A stretch of DNA of 64,000 nt from contig JANEZZ010003056.1 of the NCBI GenBank assembly GCA_026122225.1, positions 434,001 through 498,000 of the forward strand. The letters are read 5' to 3'. The notes beneath the pieces are model-generated. The model had not been told where the DNA came from, did no database searches, and saw only the letters and a program-made list of their open reading frames with translations. This document shows, in pieces, positions 11,551 through 23,039 of the stretch (position 1 is the first letter of the stretch; the number at the start of each line of letters is the position of its first letter). Source of the DNA: Heloderma charlesbogerti (taxonomy: Eukaryota > Chordata > Lepidosauria > Squamata > Helodermatidae). The translations under genes and the position numbers were made by a program.

Positions 11551-11905
11551 ATAGAATCATAGAATAGTAGGGTTGGAAGGGGCCTACAAGACCATCGAGT
11601 CCAACCCCCTGCTCAATGCAGGAATCCGAGTCAGAGCATCCCTGACAGGTGGCTGTCCAGCCTCGTCTTGAACGCCTCCAGGGTGGGAGAGCCCACCACC
11701 TCCCTGGGTCATGGGTTCCGTTGTCGTACTGCTCTAACAGTCAGGAACTTTTTCCTGATGTTCAGCCGGAATCTGGCTTCCTGTACCTTGAGCCCATTAT
11801 TCGGTGTCCTGCATTCTGGGATGATCAAGAAAAGAACCTGGCCTTCCTTTCTGGGACAACCTTTCAGGTACTTGAAGAGTGCTACCATATCTCCCCTCAG
11901 TAAGA
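11551..11905 (-). pseudogene. CR1 LINE 3' end, antisense
   Basis: Begins with the reverse complement of the CR1 tail (CATAGAATCATAGAATAG...GGTTGGAAGGGGCC) and reads back through the 3' UTR into the last codons of ORF2 (KYLKGCPRKEGQVLF on the minus strand). Truncated at about 11905. Confidence 0.85.
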
Positions 11906-12122
11906 AGTTCTTCACTTCTGTGTATGCTGAATAAACAACAGTTGTGTTTGAGGCCTGCTGATACAGCACCTTCAAAGAGAGGGTTTTCCTTTGTAAAATA
12001 CGACACATGGCCACCCTAGGAAAAAGCAGTGCCTCACATTTCAGCAGTGATGGCATCATCTCTGCGATCAGAAGAAAAGAAAAAGAGGTGGGTCAACTGG
12101 AGTGGTTGGGTAGGGCTGGACC

Positions 12123-13640
12123 ACATAAGAACATAAGAAGAGCCCTGCAGGATCAGACTCAGGGTCCATCTAGTCCAGCATTCTGTTCACATAGTGGCCA
12201 CCCAGCTGCCCCAATGGGAAGCCCACAGGCAGGGCATCAGCGCAACAGCACCCTCCCACCTATGTTCCCCAGCAACTGGTGTACACAGGCTCCCTGTCTC
12301 TGGTACTGGAGGTAGCACATAGCCATCAGGACTAGTAGCCATTGATAGCCTTCTCCTCCAGGAAGTTGTCCAACCCCCCTTTAAAGCCATCCAAATGGGT
12401 GGCCATCACTTCATCCTGTGGTAGCGAATTCCATAGTTTAACTATGTGCTGTGTGAAGAAGTCCTTCCATGTATCTGTCCTGAACCGGTCAGCTTCATAG
12501 GATCACCCCAGGCTCTAATATTTTGACAGAGGGAGAAAAATGTCTCCCTATCCACATTCTCCACACCATGCATAATTTTGTAGATCTCTATCATGTCTCC
12601 CCTTGCCCTCCTTTTTTCCAAGCTAAACAATCCCAGCTGTCGCAACCTTTTCTCATAGGGGAGATGCTCCAGCCCCTTGATCATTTTAGTTGCCCTTTTC
12701 TGAACGTTTTTTTCCCTCCCCAGCTCTACAATATCTTTTTTTAGGGATGGACGAAAGTCATTTGCCTGATCCCGAAGCTTGCTTCGCGGTGGGGGGGAGG
12801 CGCTCCCCCCTCCCCCCGAAATTCTGGCCGGGGGGGAGGCGCCTCGTCCCTCCGGCCGCGAATCTCATCTCCTGCCGGGACGCAATTGGCGGTGGCCGTA
12901 GCTGCCGCCGTTTGCGTCCCTGCAGTCAGCCGTGATAGGCTACATAAATGTTTACGTGGCCTATCATGGCTGACTTTGGGGGAAAAAAAGCGTGTACGCA
13001 AATGGCGGCGCCCATGGGCGCTGCCATTTGTGTACACACTTTTTTTTTTTTCAAAGTCAGCCGTGATAGGCTACGTAAACATTTACGTAGCCTATCACGG
13101 TGTTTTTTTAAAATCTAGCCGTGATAGGCTACGTAAATCTTTACGTAGCCTATCACGTTTGGATTTTTTGTTTTTTTTACTTGGAAATGGCGGCAGCAGC
13201 AGCTGGTCGGAAGACCGGCTGCCGCTGCACTGCCTCTGAACTGCCGCCAGAGCCGCCGCCGCCAGGGACATTCGCCAAAGATAAGTCCCATCCTGGGGGT
13301 GGCAGGGGGGCAGACCGTTTCTCCACCAATTTCGGGGGGCCGAATGCGCTGGCATTCAGCCTCCCCGAGATTCGTGGAGAAATTCTCTGACATCCCTATT
13401 TTTTTAGGTGTGGTGACCAGAACTGTACACAGAATTCCACGCGTGGTTGCACCATAGATTTGTATAGGGGCAGTATGATGTTGGCAGTTTTATTCTCAAT
13501 CCCTTTTCTAATTATGCCTAACATGTAGTTTCCCTCTTTTACAGTGGCTGCACACTGGGTTGACATTTTCATTGAGCTGTCCACCACAACCCCAAGATCT
13601 CTTTCCTGGTCGGTCACTGCTAGCTCAGATCCCATCAGCT
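12123..13640 (-). pseudogene. L2/CR1-clade LINE, antisense, split by a family I element
   Basis: Left end is the common 3' UTR phrase (CATAAGAACATAAGAAGAGCCCTGC). The minus strand then encodes MIKGLEHLPYEKRLRQLGLFSLEKRR and, beyond the insertion, DQERDLGVVVDSSMKMS...KSMVQPRVEFCVQFWSPHLKK, the C-terminal part of a non-LTR RT distinct from the main CR1 family here. The element resumes after 13398 with TTTAGGTGTGGTGACCAGAACTG. Other 3' pieces of the same family are at 25045-25165 and 33483-33900. Confidence 0.75.
12742..13398. mobile_element. Family I hAT-like element, copy B
   Basis: TAGGGATGG...ACATCCCTA termini, inserted in a T-rich site of the antisense LINE. The AT-type palindrome (GTGATAGGCTAC...GTAGCCTATCA) appears three times: about 12929-12968, 13064-13098 and 13119-13157. 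GC-type palindromes lie between them (13000-13030). No transposase. Confidence 0.8.
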
Positions 13641-13725
13641 GGGATTCAAGTGCGCCCCCAGCCAACACCAGATGCAGCCCTTGGGTCAAAAAAGGTGCAC
13701 CCCTGCTATTCGTGCCCCTTTGAGG

Positions 13726-14139
13726 TAGGGATGTTGGAGGAATCCTCAACAGAATCAAATGAGTTTGGATTTCTATGAATCCAGCCCATGGATTCTGCAG
13801 TGGCCCAAATCTTCCCGAGTCACATGGATTCTTGCAGACTAGGATTTTTACTTTCTGGAATTTTGCACAAATTTAGTCATAGAAAAATATATACAATAAT
13901 AATAAAAATACCACTGGCTGATAATGCGTTTTCCCCATCATCTAGAGCATGTAAATGTGCATTCTGAGGAGGGATTTGCACATTTGTGCAAGTGCAAATT
14001 TGCACAAATGCAAATTTCCATAAATTCTGGAAATTGGAATAAAATCTGATTCCGTCAATGAGCCGATGATGGAACAAAAGGCACCTGACAATCTGCGAAA
14101 TGCAGATGGAACAGATTTTTCAACAACCTTACATCCTTA
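13726..14139. mobile_element. Family II hAT-like MITE
   Basis: TAGGGATGTTGGAGGAATCC start and ACATCCTTA end. It carries TTTGCACAAATTT and GCACATTTGTGCAAGTGCAAATTTGC-like runs near 13970-14020. TSD is not clear. Confidence 0.7.
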
Positions 14140-14199
14140 GTGGTAGAGAGCATGACTACATGGAGAGGGTGGGATCATGCCCACTGCCAGGGACTGGCC

Positions 14200-14575
14200 A
14201 ACAAGATCACATTACGCCAGTATTTTTCCAGCTGCACTGGCTACCAGTCCATTTCCGGGCATGATTCAAAGTGTTGTTATTAACATTCAAAGCCATTAGT
14301 GGCTTGGAGCCAGGTTATCTGAAGGATCTCCTTCTCCCATATGTGCCTGCCCGGACCCTAAGATCATCCTCAGCGGTCCTTCTCTGTGAGCCCCTGCCAA
14401 AGGAAGTGAGGTGGGTGGCTACCAAGAGGACGGCCTTTTCTGCTGTGGCACCTCGGCTGTGGAATGAGCTCCCTAGAGAGGTTCGGTTCGCCTGGCTCCC
14501 CTCTTGTATTCCTTCCGACACCAGGTGAAGACCTTTTTACTCTCCCAGAACCGCCCAGGTGGTATAGAAATTAAA
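14200..14575 (+). pseudogene. L2-like LINE ORF2 C-terminus
   Basis: Open frame 14271-14528 reads LLLTFKAISGLEPGYLKDLL, then RTLRSSSAVLL and APRLWNELPREVR, the conserved tail of vertebrate L2-type ORF2. It ends in AAAGAAAG-type sequence. A truncated copy, not a host gene. Confidence 0.7.
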
Positions 14576-14601
14576 GAAAGAAAGGAAGAAAGAAATTTTG
14601 T

Positions 14602-14663
14602 ACAGAGGCACCTGACAATCTGCAAAATACAGGTGGAATGGATTTTACAAAATCCATACATCC
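14602..14663. repeat. Right end of a family II MITE
   Basis: GGCACCTGACAATCTGCAAAATACAG...CATACATCCCT is the right terminus of the family found at 13726. Confidence 0.6.
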
Positions 14664-15102
14664 CTCCCTTGAGGGCAGACATCTGGATCCCATATAAGAA
14701 ATGAGCTGGCCCCAGAAGGCAAAGGACACCATTCTTGTCCTGCTGGTGAGACAGCCAGCCTGGATGACAGACCTCCTCGGAACCGTGGAAGGGCCATTGC
14801 TCACAGGCAGAGCACATGCTGATCCTAGAAATGCCCCTGCGTGGAATAAAAGGCCTGGGTGTGACCAGAAGGCCACCAAATTCTGGACACACGGCTTCCT
14901 CCACACATGGGCTGGTCCATCTTGATGAACCTGAACAGTCCCTTTCACCGCCTGTCACAGGGAGAGAGGAGCAAGAGAATGCCAAGCCGGAGTGCTGTGT
15001 CAAAGTGAAGCCTACTTGGGCTGGCTCAGTCGTTTTGGCTGCTCTCCAGCGGCTGCTTCTCCTGCCACTCTGGCGATGTAGAAACCACACGGGAGGTTTC
15101 AT
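14664..15102. other. Unassigned sequence
   Basis: A 209-codon minus-strand frame covers it, but it also runs through the L2 and MITE ends and shows no family motif. Confidence 0.35.
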
Positions 15103-15305
15103 GGGGATGGCCGTAGCTCAGCGGTAGAGCCCCTGCTTTGCATGCAGGAGGCCCCAGTTTCGATCCCCAGCCCCTCCAGGTAGGGCTGGAAATATTCCTG
15201 CCTGAAACCCTGGAGAGCCGCTGCTGCCAGTCAGTGTCGACAATACTGTGCTAGATGGACTCATGGTCTGACTCAGTGTAAGGCCGCTTCCTACGTGACT
15301 CAGGT
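15103..15305 (+). repeat. tRNA-Ala(TGC)-derived SINE
   Basis: The head is tRNA-Ala-like: A box TAGCTCAGCGGTAGAGC, anticodon arm CTTTGCATGC, B box GTTTCGATCCCCAG. Then a SINE body with TGGAGAGCCGCTGCTGCCAG and GCTAGATGGACTCATGGTCTGACTCAG, ending CTTCCTACGTG. The non-tRNA body shows that it is a SINE, not a tRNA gene. Confidence 0.85.
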
Positions 15306-15315
15306 TTTAGGAGAG

Positions 15316-15516
15316 AAGCTGTAGTTCAGTGGTAGGACACCTACTTTGCAGGCAGAAGGCCTCAGGTTCGATCCCCAGCCTCTCCAGGTAGGGCTAGGAA
15401 GGAACCTTACCTAAAACCCAGGAGAACTGCTGCTGCCAGTCTGTGTTGACAATACTGGGCTAGATGGACCAAGGGTCTGATTCAGTATAGGGCAGATTCC
15501 TATGTCCCTATGTTCC
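15316..15516 (+). repeat. tRNA-Ala-derived SINE, second adjacent copy
   Basis: Same structure (TAGTTCAGTGGTAGGACAC, CTTTGCAGGCAG, AGGTTCGATCCCCAG, GCTAGATGGACCAAGGGTCTGA). It starts about 10 bases after the first copy ends, in the same orientation, so it looks like a dimer or a preferred site. Confidence 0.85.
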
Positions 15517-15700
15517 ATAATCTGAGCTCTTGGGAAGGACAGCTGGAAAGTATAAATATGTGACATCATTCCTTGACTGGTCTACAAATAGATTGTCACA
15601 AATGGCCTGCAATCTACTATTCCCAGTCACCAAACACTTTCGCCAGTTTAAAAAGTACTAACCCCAAACAGTCATTGAACTCAGATAATGTGAGCTTTGT

Positions 15701-15777
15701 TCTCTCTTCTCTTCTCTTCTCTTCTCTTCTCTTCTCTTCTCTTCTCTTCTCTTCTCTTTCTTTCTTTCTTTCTTTCT
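15701..15777 (+). repeat. (TCTTC)n and (TTTC)n pyrimidine tract
   Basis: About eleven TCTTC units followed by TTTC units; strongly strand-asymmetric. Confidence 0.95.
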
Positions 15778-16149
15778 GAATCGTGTTACCATTTACCTTT
15801 CTTTTCTTTCTTTTCTTTTTTTAAACAAAGCCAAGAAGGAAAGGCATAAATTGTTGTGTAAAAATATGCGGAATATAATAGCACCCTTGCAAAGCATGTT
15901 TTTCCAGCGTCTGGCTGTTTAAAAGAACTGTTGACTACTGCGAGGCAAAGAGCAAATTTGCAAGAAAGAGCAGCACACAATAGGGCTGTGATTGTTAGAT
16001 GGAATGGTTGGGCTTTTTAATGGAAGGAACTTTACAGCCATTTCAAATGTGATTTTATAATTGTAATAATAAAAATAATAATAGTGATGATGATGATGAT
16101 AATAATAATAATCCTGACAACATAAAAAAAGCGCCTTCCTTTCCTCCTC

Positions 16150-16530
16150 ATTTAATTTAACACAGCAACCGGCCTAGCTAAAGACTAGGAAAAGCAGTTA
16201 GGAAGAGTACGGTGCCCCTTCTCCGCAATTGCAAAGATGTTTGAGAGGGTCAGCAGTTAATATCTGAGCAGGCTCTGCCGATATGATGCTCCGGGTTGCA
16301 CTCCATAAAGGCTCCCTTTGTCTCCCTAATAATGAGGCAGACAGTTCATGCTGTACAATGTCCAAGTTCCAGACAGGTGGAATAAGGAGGTGGCATCTGT
16401 CTAAATATTGAATGCCACGCTTCCCCCATCTGCTGTGATAACAGCGCGAGGCTGTTTGGCTTCAGTTTATCCCATTCTGCATGCAACTAGCCAGCCATAT
16501 GCCCTATAGGCTCCACGTGCCACTGGAGCG
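16150..16530. other. Non-repetitive stretch, candidate conserved non-coding element
   Basis: No repeat termini and no supported ORF; contains TTAATATCTGAGCAGGC, CTCCCTAATAATGAGGCAGACAG and CTGTGATAACAGCGCGAGGCTG. Flanked by AT-rich single-copy sequence; preceding (ATA/GAT)n run at 16069-16112. Conservation is inferred from texture only. Confidence 0.3.
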
Positions 16531-17789
16531 ACATGGCCAGCGAGGCCGTCTCGGAGCTGGTAACCGAACAAGTGGGGCGGCGGGGGGGAGAAGCCGAGGA
16601 GGGGTCGAAGGTCAGGCACGTGCCGGAATCAGCAGGTGACAGTCAATACAGCTACTGAGATGCACTGAAAGGGCCGGTAGAAGGGAGGCCTTCCGAGTCA
16701 ATTGACCGAACGAAGAAGGCTGCCAATCAACTCTCACGACCACATACCTTCCGGGCTAGTCAAATAAGAAGATTTCGTGCACATGGCAGGCCTTCATTTA
16801 TAATCCTGACTTAGCTCAGCATGGCTTACAGATCGTTCTGTTGACAGATGATGGACATCAGCCAGCTGGGGTGGGTCTTTGACAAACCAGTACTGTAAAA
16901 TTAAAATTAAATTAGTGCCACACTTGGGCACATGAGTTGGGCAACAGTTGGGCAGTCTGTTCAGGAGTCATCTTCAATCTCAATAATAATTTAAGCAGAT
17001 GCAAAACAAAACGCAGGGAGGGGGAGCTGTGCAGCACTGTGGGTCTATTATCCCCCCCCACACACACACACACTTTCTTTTTTTCTGCTAAAGGACATCA
17101 CGTTTTAAGATATTTAACTTTTTAACCAAGTTCGCTCTCTCCAACTGTCCCAGCTTCTATGAAGGCCCTAATACTCCCCTAAAGTCAGGAAAGGTGGCAT
17201 GAAGCTAAGATCCACTGCAGGGAAAGGATCATTTTACAATATGCTTTCATTCCATGTATATCATGCATCAAGTGTGCCATGCTATATATCGGTTGGTGTG
17301 CTTGGTTGGTCGTTTTCAGTATTCTTACCTGACTTTTCTAAAAGAACCACATAAAAAACAACACCCACCTTTTGCTTGGTATTTCTGTTACAAATGTATT
17401 ATCGAATCTTTTAAAGGGGGATTTGAAAACAAGCAGGGAAAAAGGAGATGATGACGGGAAAATGCAAAGGTCTGAGACGAAAGCATAGATTTAGCTGCTT
17501 GTTCTGCGGCTCCTTGATCTGTTAATCTTGTTACCCATTTCTGTGTTTGTGTGTTTGGAGAAAAGCAAAGCAATCAATCTTTGCCTAGACATGGGGGCCC
17601 TCATAGGCATCTGCAGCACTGTCTGTGCAAAAGGGTTCTGTGCAGGAATAAAATATCCCAGCTCCTGGGACATGCATAGTGAAAATTACAGTGGTAAATG
17701 GTGTACCTTACTCCATTTGCAGCCGTAAAGCACTTACTTTTACCTAAACTGCAGCTTTTTACATCATTTTATAGGAAGCCGGAGAGCCG
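16531..17789. other. Mostly unassigned single-copy sequence
   Basis: Only a short (CA)n run near 17058-17072 stands out. No gene recognised. Confidence 0.35.
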
Positions 17790-17900
17790 CCTCACGGGAA
17801 CTCCTCTAGACCCGGAGGTGAGTGCGGCCGGTCTGCTGCAGACTCCAGAAGTTGGATTCATTTGAGTCCACAGCGGATTTCTCCAGCATCCCTACTAGGG
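17790..17900. repeat. Family II MITE terminus
   Basis: GGATTCATTTGAGTCCACAGCGGATTTCTCCAGCATCCCTA is the reverse complement of the family II left end. Confidence 0.6.
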
Positions 17901-17914
17901 TGAATTGATGCATC

Positions 17915-18080
17915 AAGGAAGAGTCAAGATCATGCCCTCTAGCCCCATCTCCATGGCCGGTGTCAAAGGTAGGTATGGTCAGGCACCTGCCAACAGCCCA
18001 CACCCCTGCAGGGACCCACTGACAAGAGGCCCCTGGAGTTGCTCCTCTTCTTCACCACTGCAACCTGCTTGTTCATCTAG
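17915..18080. repeat. Dispersed repeat, paired with 7025-7330
   Basis: See the 7025 entry; shared CCCACTGACAAGAGGCCCCTGGAGTTG-type phrase. Confidence 0.5.
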
Positions 18081-18264
18081 GGATGTGGGAACACATCCCA
18101 GTTCGGGTTCTCTGGGCACCCCCGAGCTTTCCCCCTGCTCGCTGGCCCTCCGGGCTGCAGTTGAGCACCCCCTCCATGTTCGATGAGCAGCCCGTAACTT
18201 AGCTGGGCCTGTTCATCTCTGCGCCGATAGCCATGCTTAAAAAAAAAAAAGGTGATAGGCACCA

Positions 18265-18425
18265 CTTGCCCATAGAGTTATATCCAAAATAGCTCTGTAA
18301 ACTAGAGTCTATGGGTGATTCACAGCGCTTTTTGCGTATAAGTCTATGTGGACACAGGTCGGTTCCCAGAAAACAGCATATCCTATGGTATAGCAGACAT
18401 AGGAGTGCTCCCTTAATTGATTTTA
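18265..18425. repeat. MITE fragment related to 5549-5990
   Basis: Shares GGTCGGTTCCCAGAAAA and GCATATCCTATGG in the opposite arrangement to the 5.5-kb copy. Confidence 0.45.
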
Positions 18426-19684
18426 TTTTGCACATTGATATGAAAATAGGACAAAACGGACTTATCAGCCAAGATATACAAACGTGACCTCATCTGAATT
18501 GTCAATTCCTAACTGGAAAGCTCGTATGCATTTCATGAGGAAGCGGATATTCACAAAAGATGTTCTTGATCTACTACCAGCCACCCAATCAAGGAGAAGA
18601 CGAGGATGAAACTTTTGAAAAGCAAATTGCCAATGTTTCAAGGAAGCATGAGGTAGTAGTAATGGGAGACTTCAATTTCCCTGATATACTTGAGTTCTCA
18701 GTTCTAAAGGAAGCAAAAGCCGAGTGTAGCCAAATGGGTACCCTGGATTTTAGGAAAGCCGATTTTAATAAACTCAGAACAATGATCAGGAAGGTCCCGT
18801 GGCAAGCGACTCTAAGGAGAAAAGGAGTCCAAGATGGGTGGGAGTTTTTAAAAAAGGAAATTCTCAAGGCACAATTACAAACAATTCTGACAAGAAAAAA
18901 AAAAGGTGGAAGACAAGAGAAGAAGCCAATGTGGCTTCACAAAAAGCTTACAGATTACCTGAAAACAAAAAAAGCACACATATAGGAAGTGGAAGGAAGG
19001 ACAAGCTACAAAGGCAGGTAGCACAGAATTGCAGGGATGGCGTCAGGAAGGCTAAAGCTGAGAACGAGCTGAGGTTAGCAAGGGATGCTAAAAGCAACAA
19101 AAAGGCTTTCTTCAGATACGTGCATAGTAAAAGGCAGAGGAAAGAAATGGTTGTTCAGCTGTTAAATAAGGATGGCAAAATGATAACAGATGAGAAGGAA
19201 AAGGCAGAAGTGCTCAATTCCTAATTCGGCTCAGTCTTCTCCTGAAAGAGGGTCTATGACGCCTCTGTCAAAGGCAAAGTACAGCCTGAAGGGGCAGGAT
19301 TGCAGCTGGAGATCCATAGGCATATGGTCAAGGAACACCTAATTACTATGAATGAATTCAAATCTCCAGGGCCAGATGAACTGCATCCTAGAGTAATAAA
19401 GGAACTGGCAGAAGAACTCTCAGAACCGCTGTCTATTTTCTTTGAGAAATCATGGCGGACGGATGAAGTGCCAGATGACTGGAGGAGGGCTAATGTTGTC
19501 CCTATCTTCACAAAGGGTAAAAAGGAGGAACCTGGGAACTACAGACCAGTCAGTCTGACATCAATCCCTGGGAAAATTCTGGAGCAGAGTATAAAGCAAT
19601 CCATCTGTACGTACCTTGAAAACAATGCAGTGATTACTTGAAGCCAACATGGATTTGTCAAGAACAAATCCTACCAGACGAATC

Positions 19685-20415
19685 TAGGGATGTACGAAAT
19701 CCCTACCTGGCTCCATGCCGGTCAATCTGCGGTTGGGGGGAGGTGCTCCGTCCCTCCCCCCGGAATCCTTGCTGGCTGGCTCGGCTCCGCACTGTGGCGG
19801 CTCCACAGAGCCACTGGCTGGTGCCGGCCGCAGCCGGAGTTCCACCTGCTGCTGGGCTGCTGCGGCCGCAAATGGCGGCTGTCGTAGCGGCCGCCATTTG
19901 CGTCCTTGCAGTAAGCCGTGATAGTAAGTATTTATAAATATTTACGTAGCCTATCACGGCAAAAGGCAGCCACACAAATGGCGGCCACTACGCCATTTGC
20001 GTAGCTGCCTTTTGCCGTGATAGGCTACGTAAATACCTATGTAGCCTATCACATCTTACTGCAAGGACGCAAATGGCGTAGTGGCTGCCATTTGTGCCCC
20101 TGCTGTTTGCCATGATAGGCTACGTAAATATTTACGTAGCCTATAACGGCTTACTGCAAGGATGCAAATGGTGGCCGCTACGACGGCTGCCATTTGCAGC
20201 CGCAGCAGCCCAGCAGTGGCCAGGAGACCAGCCAGAGCCGCCGCCTCTGCATCCGCTGGAGCCGCTGGAGTCGCAGGATCTGCCGCCAGGTACGTTCCAT
20301 CCCGGGGGGATTCTGCAGGGTGGCGGGTGGGGGGAGGCCGTTCTGCCACGGATTCTGGGGGGCCGGATTCTAAAGACCTCACTGGAGTCCGTGGTGGAAT
20401 TCTCTGACATCCCTA
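19685..20415. mobile_element. Family I hAT-like element, copy C
   Basis: TAGGGATGT...ACATCCCTA. The host CR1 reads GACGAATC (19677-19684) before and resumes with TGATCTCATTTTTTGATCAGG at 20424, leaving exactly 8 bases (GATCAATG) as the diverged second TSD copy. Inside are alternating palindromes: AT-type at about 19936-19962, 20019-20050 and 20112-20150, GC-type between them. AGGTACGT at about 20289. Confidence 0.85.
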
Positions 20416-20938
20416 GATCAATGTGATCTCATTTTTTGATCAGGTCACCTCCCTTGTGGACTGTGGGAATGCTGTGGACATCCTATGACTTGACTTCAGT
20501 AAAGCTTTCGACAAAGTGCCCCACGATACCCTGATGAGCAAACTAGCTCAAAGTGGGCTAGATGAAACAACTCTCAGGTGGATCCACAGTTGGCTACAGA
20601 ATCAGACTCAAAGAGTGCTTATCAATGGCATCTTCTCCAACTGGGGAGAGGTAACGAGCGGGGCACCGCAGGGCTCAGTCCTAGGCCCAGTGCTCTTCAA
20701 AATTTTTATTTAATTTTTATTTATTTAAATGCCAAGTTCTGTACCTAGGAAAAAGAAATCAAATGCACAGTTACAAGATGGGGGATACGTGGCTCAACAA
20801 GACTACAAGCGAGAAGGATCTTGGAATTGTTGTATATCACAAGCTGAATATGAGCCAACAATGTGATGTGGCTGCAAAAAAGGCAAATGCTCTTTTGGGC
20901 TGCATTAATAGAAGTATAGCTTCCAAATCCTGTGAAGT

Positions 20939-21041
20939 ACTTAATTTTTGTGAACCGCCCACAGAGCTTCGGCTATTGAGTGGTATAGAAATGAAATGAA
21001 TGAATGAATGAATGAATGAATTAATAAATAAATAAATACTA
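20939..21041 (+). repeat. L2-like LINE tail inserted in CR1
   Basis: TTTTTGTGAACCGCCCACAGAGCTTCGGC...GAAATG followed by (AATG)n and (AATA)n. Flanks GTACT / ATACT suggest a short TSD. Confidence 0.65.
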
Positions 21042-21719
21042 GTTCCCTTCTACTCAGCACTGGTTAGGCTGTTTACTGAGTACTGTTTCCAGTTCTGGGC
21101 ACCACACTTTAAGAAGGATGCAGACAAACTGAAGAGGGTTCAGAGGAGGGCAACAAAGATGATCAGGGGACTGGAAACAAAGCCCTGTGAAGAGAGACTG
21201 AAAGAACGGGGCATGCTTAGCCTTGAGAAGAGAAGACTGAGGGGAGATAGGATAGCACTCTTCAAGTCCTTGAAAGGTTGTCCCAGAGTGGAAGGCCAGG
21301 ATCTCTTCTCGATCATCCCAGAGTGCAGGACATGGAAGAATGGTCTCAAGTTCCAGGAAGCCAGATTCCAGCTGAACATCGGGAAAAATGTCCTGACTGT
21401 TAGAGCAATACGACAATGGAACCAATGACCTAGGGAGGTGATGGGCTCTCCCACACTGGAGGCATTCAAAATGAGGCCGGAAAGCCATCTGTCAGGGGTG
21501 CTTTGACTTGGATTCCTGCATTGAGCGGGGGACAGGGGTGGACTCGATGGCCTTATAGGCCCCTTCCAACCCCACTATTCTATGATTTTGGCTCTGCACT
21601 TTTCTCTTACTAACAGTGTTTTCATGCAGCTTCCCAGACTTTGTTCTTCGACACATGCTCCAATGAAATGCGTGGAAGTTGAAAAGAAAATCTCTTGTGG
21701 ATATGATTGGTCTTGGTTT

Positions 21720-21980
21720 TATTTTATTTATTATTTTATTTTATTATTGCATTTATATCCCGCCTTTATTCCTCTTGCAAGGAACCCAAGGCGGCTTACA
21801 TTATCCTCCTCCTCTCCATTTTATCCTCACAACAACAACCCTGTGAGGTAGGTTGGGCTGAGAGTGTGTGACTGGCCCAAAGTCACCCAGTGAGCTTCCA
21901 TGGCCGAGTGGGGACTAGAACCCGGATCTCCCAGCTCCCAGTCCAACACTCTTGCCACTACACCATGCTGGCTCTCCACA
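21720..21980 (-). repeat. tRNA-derived SINE (Sauria-like), antisense
   Basis: On the minus strand it starts AGAGCCAGCATGGTGTAGTGG, with A-box-like and B-box-like (GGGTTCTAGTCCCC) sequences. It continues with GGGCCAGTCACACACTCTCAGCC and CCTCACAGGGTTGTTGTTGTG and ends with a TATAAATG-type tail. Name given by resemblance. Confidence 0.7.
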
Positions 21981-22195
21981 CCCCTTCTTTTGAAAGAAAG
22001 AATAACATGCTACAGAAAAAGGAGACACATGCTATGAAGACATAGAGCCTTTCCCTCACCACTGAGCAAATGCAGCTTGCTGTCTCCACATACATAAAAT
22101 GTCTCCTTCCCCCCTGCTCTACTTACACCCTCTTGAGAAGGAAGCCCAAATAGGTTTTTTAAACTTTTAAGGATGATAGCTTAGGTAGTGGGTAG

Positions 22196-22492
22196 CAGTG
22201 GAGGCTGGTGGCTCCAATATCAGTGGGGCAGTGAATCTGCTGTGGGTTTCATGCAGAACCAGTCAGACACTAAAGGAGCTCTCCAAGGTGCAGATAATCT
22301 GCTCTGGGTTTCAGTCACAACTCTAAAGGAGCTCTCCAAGGTGCAGAGAATCCACTCCGGGTTTCAGTCAGAACTCTAAAGGAGCTCTCCAAGGTGCAGA
22401 GAATCCACTCCGGGTTTCAGTCAGATCTCTAAAGGAGCTTTCCAAAGTGCGATTCACTGCCCCACTGACATCGGAGCTACCAGCTTCCATTG
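22196..22492. mobile_element. Family IV hAT-like MITE with internal 53-bp tandem array
   Basis: Starts CAGTGGAGGCTGGTGGCTCC and ends with the imperfect reverse complement (..GAGCTACCAGCTTCCATTG). TSD GTGGGTAG / GTGGGTAT (22188-22195, 22493-22500), 7 of 8. Four tandem units start at 22270, 22323, 22376 and 22429 (CTAAAGGAGC), period exactly 53 bp. Other family IV copies lack the array. Confidence 0.8.
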
Positions 22493-22557
22493 GTGGGTAT
22501 TACTTGTCCCACACCACTCCTAAACGCTCTGCTGTTACTTCATACTGGAAAAGAACC

Positions 22558-22940
22558 CATTCACATTCATTCATTCATTCATTCATTCATTCACAATATT
22601 TATATACTGCTCCATCAAGGATTTTGGAGCAGTGAACAACAAGATAAAAGAAAACCCCCCACCATAATTAAAACAGTTAAAACATTTTAAAAGAACAGAC
22701 TCTGAACTTAATAAACTGCAGCTGGTCACTCACAGAAGGCCTCTCGAATAGCAGTGTCTTCAGGAGGTGTCGAAAACAACACAATGTTGGTGCCTGCCTG
22801 ACCTCCAAAGGAAGGGGATTCCCCAGGAAGGGGCCACTGCACTGAAGGCTGTTTTCCTGGTGGACTCCAATCGGCCATACCCCTGGTAGGGACAAGAAAT
22901 GAGTGCTGGGTCAGAGCAAAGCATCCATCTAGTTCAGTAA
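22558..22940 (-). repeat. LINE 3'-end type repeat, antisense
   Basis: (ATTC)n tail at the left, TTTATATACTGCTCCATCAAGG, then A-rich sequence and a GGGGATTCCCCAGGAAGGGGCCACTGC block. Layout as at 6481 and 42095. Confidence 0.5.
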
Positions 22941-23039
22941 TCACCTTCCTCCACTGCTTACTCCCAGCATCTGATACAGGGTGGCCATGCCTCCCTCCTA
23001 CTCTGCAGAAGACGGTCCTCTATTTGAAGGCATCCTCTG

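Larger units (their letters stand above)
18560..21590 (+). pseudogene. CR1 LINE ORF2 and 3' end, split by three events
   Basis: Begins inside the endonuclease domain ([27 protein letters not shown]). An internal deletion then jumps past the SDH box, and the RT starts (SPGPDELHPRVIKELAEEL, NYRPVSLTSIPGKILEQS). A family I hAT copy sits at 19685-20415; ORF2 resumes exactly 8 bp later ([13 protein letters not shown]). A second deletion removes the FADD box, joining at about 20712-20727. An L2-like tail (20939-21041) is inserted before the last ORF2 block and the 3' tail (TATGATT). Several stops; dead. Confidence 0.85.

Noticed and set aside
14473..15102. A 209-codon minus-strand gene
   Set aside because: It crosses an L2 fragment and a MITE end and has no recognisable motif.
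15115..15180. A tRNA-Ala(TGC) gene
   Set aside because: A and B boxes are good, but the sequence runs on into a SINE body and a near-identical unit follows; no separate terminator after the tRNA part.
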